Assembly: GCA_014379595.1 (NCBI GenBank)
Contig: JACMLM010000006.1
Span: 1 to 64,000 of the forward strand
From: Anaerolineales bacterium
GTDB taxonomy: Bacteria > Chloroflexota > Anaerolineae > Anaerolineales > Villigracilaceae
Direction of reading: 5' to 3'
Length of the DNA stretch: 64,000 nucleotides
The notes beneath the pieces were generated by a model that was given only the letters and a program-made list of their open reading frames with translations, was not told where the DNA came from and made no database searches. Of the stretch, positions 60,497 to 64,000 are shown piece by piece (the first letter of the stretch is position 1; each line of letters begins with the position of its first letter). The position numbers and the translations under genes were made by a program.

Positions 60497-62080
60497 ATGA
60501 AAAGCCAGCGCTTTTTCCTATTAAATCAGTTAATGCCAGTATTACTCATCGTTCTGGTTACATTAAGCTGCGTAAGTAGTGCAAGTACCACACCGACAGC
60601 AATACCGGCAGCTTCATCCAGCCCTGAAGTTGTTGTTGAGGGTGAGGCTACACCAACTTCAGCGCCTGTTACAAATACAAACTCAAACGTGCTATATCAG
60701 GATGACTTCACGAATCCTGCCACCGGCTGGGCAGCAGCAACGTTTGATAATTACTTCATCGGCTATCATGAACCGGAATATTATCACGTCGAAATCAAGA
60801 GTCCCAATTCCAAGAGCACAGTCTTCGAACCCGGACAACAGATCTTCGGTGATGCGACCGTCGAGTTGAAAGCCTTTACAAATTCAACGAAAACCGATCC
60901 CAACGGAGACTTTCGCTTCGGCCTGGTTTTCCGTCGATCAGGGGATCAGTACTACGCCTTCACCATTTCTCCCCGTTCCAAGAAATGGTATCTGCTCAAA
61001 AGTACTCCAAATAAACTGGATGTTTTAGCCGAAGGCACAGATAACACTCTCCACGATGCTGATGAAAACGATGTTCTGCGCGTGGATGCCCAGGCTTCGA
61101 CCTTCTTCCTACATATCAATGATCGGCTGATTGGTCAATTCAATGATCCTGATTACGCCAGCGGTGAAGTTGGTTTTTTCGTTCAGACCCTGGATAATCC
61201 CACTTTACATATCCATTTTGATGAATTAACTGTCTTGAATTTCGAGGCACCACAGCCCTATCAACCCCAAACAGCTGAGTTATATCAGGATGATTTCACA
61301 AATCCTGCCACCGGCTGGTCGGCAGCAACGTTTGATAATTACTTCATCGGCTATCATGAACCGGAATATTATCACATCGAAATCAAGAGTCCCAATTCCA
61401 AGAGCACGGTCTTCGAACCCGGACAACAGATCTTCGGTGATGCGACCGTCGAGTTGAAGGCCTTTACAAATTCAACGAAAACCGATCCCAACGGAGACTT
61501 TCGCTTCGGCCTGGTTTTCCGCCGCTCTGGTGACCAGTATTACGCCTTCACCATTTCTCCTCGCAGCAAGGCATGGTATCTGCTCAAAAGTACTCCAAAT
61601 GAACTGGTAGTTATTGCCGAAGGCACAGATAACACTCTCCACGATGCTGATATAGATGATGTTCTGCGCGTGGATGCACAAGGGCCGACCTTCTTCCTAC
61701 ATATCAACGGCCACCTGGTTGGTCATTTCGATGATCCTGATTACACCAGTGGTGAAGTTGGTTTTTTCGTTCAGACCCTGGATAATCCCACTTTACATAT
61801 CCACTTTGACGCGCTAAATATCTGGGATTTTGAATCGCCAAGAACATGCAATGTCAGCACGGCATCAAGGGTAAACATTCGAAGCGGACCCGGCACAACA
61901 TTCTCGTCGATCATATCTGTATCTCAAGGTGATATATTGGAACCGCTCGGAATCAGCCTTGACGGGAAATGGATCAGCGTAAAAGTTGAGGGAAGTGATC
62001 AGCCGGGTTGGATTGCCAACTCAGATGAACTGATTTCCTGTAATGTGGACGTGCAACTTCTTCCTCTCATCGGCCAATAA
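60497..62080 (+). CDS. Lipoprotein with two duplicated domains and an SH3b domain
   Basis: A 527-residue lipoprotein. Lipobox TLSC with Cys25, Thr/Pro-rich linker, two consecutive nearly identical domains of about 185 residues (about 66-250 and 262-447), and an SH3b domain (about 452-515, VNIRSGPGTTFSSIISVSQGD). The repeated domain starts DDFTNPATGW and contains FRFGLVFRRSGDQYYAF; it resembles jelly-roll (DUF1080/LamG-like) carbohydrate-binding domains. ATG 60497 follows GGAG by 7 nt, 12 nt after the kinase stop, so it is probably an operon with it and a cell-wall sensor. Confidence 0.88.
   Translation: MKSQRFFLLNQLMPVLLIVLVTLSCVSSASTTPTAIPAASSSPEVVVEGEATPTSAPVTNTNSNVLYQDDFTNPATGWAAATFDNYFIGYHEPEYYHVEIKSPNSKSTVFEPGQQIFGDATVELKAFTNSTKTDPNGDFRFGLVFRRSGDQYYAFTISPRSKKWYLLKSTPNKLDVLAEGTDNTLHDADENDVLRVDAQASTFFLHINDRLIGQFNDPDYASGEVGFFVQTLDNPTLHIHFDELTVLNFEAPQPYQPQTAELYQDDFTNPATGWSAATFDNYFIGYHEPEYYHIEIKSPNSKSTVFEPGQQIFGDATVELKAFTNSTKTDPNGDFRFGLVFRRSGDQYYAFTISPRSKAWYLLKSTPNELVVIAEGTDNTLHDADIDDVLRVDAQGPTFFLHINGHLVGHFDDPDYTSGEVGFFVQTLDNPTLHIHFDALNIWDFESPRTCNVSTASRVNIRSGPGTTFSSIISVSQGDILEPLGISLDGKWISVKVEGSDQPGWIANSDELISCNVDVQLLPLIGQ
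60694..61282 (+). repeat. Tandem in-gene repeat, copy 1 (about 588 bp)
   Basis: The segment from TATCAGGATGACTTC (60694) to about 61250 aligns with copy 2 at an offset of exactly 588 bp (196 codons), with long stretches identical at DNA level (for example 60722-60850 against 61310-61438), indicating a recent duplication or gene conversion. Confidence 0.85.
61282..61838 (+). repeat. Tandem in-gene repeat, copy 2
   Basis: Begins TATCAGGATGATTTC and continues in frame through GTTTTTTCGTTCAGACC (about 61760). Differences from copy 1 are mostly silent or at variable surface positions. Confidence 0.85.
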
Positions 62081-62134
62081 ATAAACCGCCAGGGAAGTTT
62101 TGTGGAAGATTCGCGCGTAAGCCAAAAGCAATTC

Positions 62135-62178
62135 TGGTATCTATAATATTTAATTTCCAATAAAGTTTATAGATACCA
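62135..62178 (+). repeat. Inverted repeat upstream of kinase 2
   Basis: TGGTATCTATAA (62135-62146) and TTATAGATACCA (62167-62178) are perfect arms with a 20-nt AT-rich loop, 30 bp upstream of the TATAAT box. It could be an operator or a weak terminator of the lipoprotein gene. Confidence 0.6.
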
Positions 62179-62220
62179 TCTTAGGTCTATTGCTTTGAAT
62201 AAGTGTTGTATAATTTTCGC

Positions 62221-63279
62221 ATGCCTGAGTGGATTGGTCAAACGATTGGAAAAGTTCGGGTGGATAAATACCTAGCCCGCGGGGGGATGGCTGAGGTTTA
62301 TCTAGGCACCCACCTGTCACTAGACCGCCAGGTAGCCATAAAAGTATTGCACAGTTTTATTGAATCAGAACCTGAGCTTCTTAATCGTTTCCAACGTGAA
62401 GCAAAAGCGGTTGCAGGGCTGCGTCATTCCAATATTGTGCAGGTATTCGATTTTGATACGTATGATGGTCATCCATACATCGTAATGGAGTATCTGAAAG
62501 GCCCGTCCCTTTCAACTTATCTTAACCACCTCCATAAAAACAAAAAGAAACTCTCGTTTGAGCAGATTGGTCAATTGCTCAAATCGATTATTGCTGGAAT
62601 GGATTATGCTCATGCTCAGGGTATTGTCCACCGCGATATTAAGCCAGCCAATATTATTCTCCATAACAAAAAGGGTGAATTTTCAGAAAACGCAGCAATC
62701 ACTAAAGACGTAGACGCGATCATCACTGACTTTGGCCTGGCACGTATTACACATTCCGGTACCCAGACTGCGTCTGGGTTGGTCAGTGGAACGCCCGCGT
62801 ACATGTCGCCTGAACAGGCGCGCGGCAGTAAAGTGGATCACCGAACAGATATTTATTCGATTGGCGTTCTACTGTATGAAATGATCGCGGGCCGGGTTCC
62901 TTTTGAAGGTGACACATCCATTACGATTATTTACAAGCATATCAACGAGCCGCCGCCGCCCATTGAAGATATATCACCAGAGTTAGAATCCGTGATGGAA
63001 AAGGCGTTAGCAAAATATCCAGAGGATCGATATCAAAATGGATATGACCTGCTTGTGGACTATTATGAAGCAGTGGGCATGCCCCCCGAAGCGGAGAAGA
63101 CTCCCTCGGTTCAAGCCCGACATACCCCCAAGCCTGCTACAATTTCGAAGAAAAGCAAGCCTGCCTCAGCCCTAAGTGCTTCGATTGGCACCTGGATATT
63201 TATATTTTCCTGTGTATCTTTTATGCTCTTGAGCATATTGGGAATATTAGCTTATTCTTTATTCCCACAATTAAGATGA
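62221..63279 (+). CDS. Membrane-anchored Ser/Thr protein kinase (paralogue of kinase 1)
   Basis: A 352-residue kinase with the same N-terminus as kinase 1 (MPEWIGQTIGKVRVDKYLARGGMAEVYLGTH). HRDIKPANIIL near 137, DFG in ITDFGLA, GTPAYMSPEQARG. A Pro/Ser/Lys-rich linker leads to one membrane helix (about 323-347) and the protein ends soon after, with no extracytoplasmic sensor. TATAAT (62209-62214) is exactly 6 nt before ATG 62221; an ATG at 62203 lies upstream of the -10. It probably arose by duplication of kinase 1. Confidence 0.93.
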   Translation: MPEWIGQTIGKVRVDKYLARGGMAEVYLGTHLSLDRQVAIKVLHSFIESEPELLNRFQREAKAVAGLRHSNIVQVFDFDTYDGHPYIVMEYLKGPSLSTYLNHLHKNKKKLSFEQIGQLLKSIIAGMDYAHAQGIVHRDIKPANIILHNKKGEFSENAAITKDVDAIITDFGLARITHSGTQTASGLVSGTPAYMSPEQARGSKVDHRTDIYSIGVLLYEMIAGRVPFEGDTSITIIYKHINEPPPPIEDISPELESVMEKALAKYPEDRYQNGYDLLVDYYEAVGMPPEAEKTPSVQARHTPKPATISKKSKPASALSASIGTWIFIFSCVSFMLLSILGILAYSLFPQLR

Positions 63280-63302
63280 ACGGCGAAGAATCAAGGGGAA
63301 AA

Positions 63303-64000
63303 CTACAGATGTGTATCTTTCTTTAAAAATAAAACAAATCCTAATAATCTCAATCCAGCACTTACCCATAATGCACCGCCGAGTCCAATGGAATCAGCGA
63401 GCCATGTGCCGATTAATGGAGCAACAATGGCGGAGAGATATTGCATAGACTGTGCCAGCGATACAAATGTCGCGCTGTATTCTGCAGGGACCGTTTTCAT
63501 TAACTCGTCGAAGAAAACCAAGTCTAGACCCGATTGAAAAAAACCTGCTATAGCTGCATAAAGGATAAGCAGATGGATTTGATGAGTTGCCGCAGTAAGA
63601 GCGGGATAAAAGATCATGCCGAATGTTGTGGCAAGTAAAACGAACCGTCCGCCGTATTTGCGCGAAGCACGAGGCCAAATGAAATAGCCAGCAAGCATCA
63701 CAATAGTCATCGCCATCGTAATGGTTCCGATCTGCGAGTCAGTGGCTTTCGCTTCACGCACAAAAAATAATGGCAGGATCGGTTGGCTTAACGCAAGCGC
63801 GGAATAGTAGACGAATTTCTTCGAAGCAAAGGAAGTGAATGCAGGTGCGCCCCGAATTAAGGAAAAATAGTTAAGGGCTGAGTCAAATGCCGATGAAGAA
63901 GGAGCAAGCATGGGCGGCGTCTGAAGCGGGAGTTTTATCTGCCTTGAAAAATAAAAACTGATCAATCCGCCCAGCGATAGCCCCAGAAACATCATCTCGT
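63303..64000 (-). CDS. MFS transporter, N-terminal part beyond the window
   Basis: The frame is open to the right edge (codon GAG before ATG 63995), so the N-terminal half lies outside. About 232 residues with six membrane helices are visible, with the usual C-terminal half (for example RKYGGRFVLLATTFGMIFYPAL, QSGLDLVFFDELMKTVPAEYSATFVSL), the loop after helix 8 carrying conserved Arg/Gly. It is convergent with kinase 2; no terminator is obvious. Substrate not known. Confidence 0.85.
   Translation of the reverse strand, partial: EMMFLGLSLGGLISFYFSRQIKLPLQTPPMLAPSSSAFDSALNYFSLIRGAPAFTSFASKKFVYYSALALSQPILPLFFVREAKATDSQIGTITMAMTIVMLAGYFIWPRASRKYGGRFVLLATTFGMIFYPALTAATHQIHLLILYAAIAGFFQSGLDLVFFDELMKTVPAEYSATFVSLAQSMQYLSAIVAPLIGTWLADSIGLGGALWVSAGLRLLGFVLFLKKDTHL

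Overview
The window looks like a chromosomal segment of a Chloroflexota bacterium, most likely class Anaerolineae. This is inferred from gene content and style: moderate GC, Pro/Thr-rich (PTPT-type) linkers on lipoproteins and membrane proteins, a membrane-anchored baseplate-J-like protein, Ser/Thr kinases with extracytoplasmic sensor domains, TIR proteins, and no outer-membrane machinery. No rRNA, tRNA, CRISPR array or prophage was seen. Both window edges cut a gene: a parvulin-type foldase at the left and an MFS transporter at the right.

Layout. 1-12 kb: foldase, smc and rnc (convergent to the foldase), aldo/keto reductase, small hypothetical genes, an HD phosphohydrolase, miaA and an acyl-CoA ligase. 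12-20 kb: ftsH, a Nudix hydrolase, a CDF metal transporter, xth, a lone response regulator, a DUF192 protein, a LysM-M23 peptidase and a cNMP-binding protein. 20-26 kb: a complete branched-chain amino-acid ABC operon (livK-H-M-G-F) behind a strong promoter and a structured leader. 26-32 kb: FAD oxidoreductase, cinA-like gene, M14 peptidase, and an amidohydrolase fused to a CYTH-like domain. 32-41 kb (mostly minus strand): cysteine desulfurase, baseplate-J-like protein, ruvX, mltG and two tandemly duplicated polytopic membrane proteins with a decayed mltG fragment between them. 41-48 kb: phosphohexomutase, a BrnT-type toxin-antitoxin pair, tatD, a polyprenyl synthase interrupted by TAG, DUF177 and a GT87-like protein. 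48-52 kb: a large hybrid histidine kinase translationally coupled to a receiver-ATPase protein. 52-54 kb: metG behind a methionine-codon leader peptide and attenuator. 54-57 kb: an AT-rich accessory patch (membrane protein, HNH nuclease, two TIR genes, a REP-type transposase with its repeats). 57-64 kb: lipoprotein, HdeD-like protein, two paralogous Ser/Thr kinases, a repeat lipoprotein and the MFS edge gene.

The strongest unexpected signal is upstream of metG. A promoter with no room for a leader is followed by a 31-codon ORF with seven Met codons, five of them alternating (MAMRMQMEM). Next come an antiterminator that pairs with the 5' arm of an intrinsic terminator, the terminator itself, and then the methionyl-tRNA synthetase gene. 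The ORF stop codon lies in the antiterminator arm. This is the layout of classical translation-coupled transcription attenuation, here apparently sensing charged tRNA-Met or methionine.

Other recurrent signals are: a -10 box (TATAAT or TACAAT) exactly 6 nt before ATG at five genes, suggesting leaderless mRNAs; two in-frame TAG codons inside otherwise coherent reading frames; a REP/transposase cassette; and several dispersed perfect palindromes between genes.
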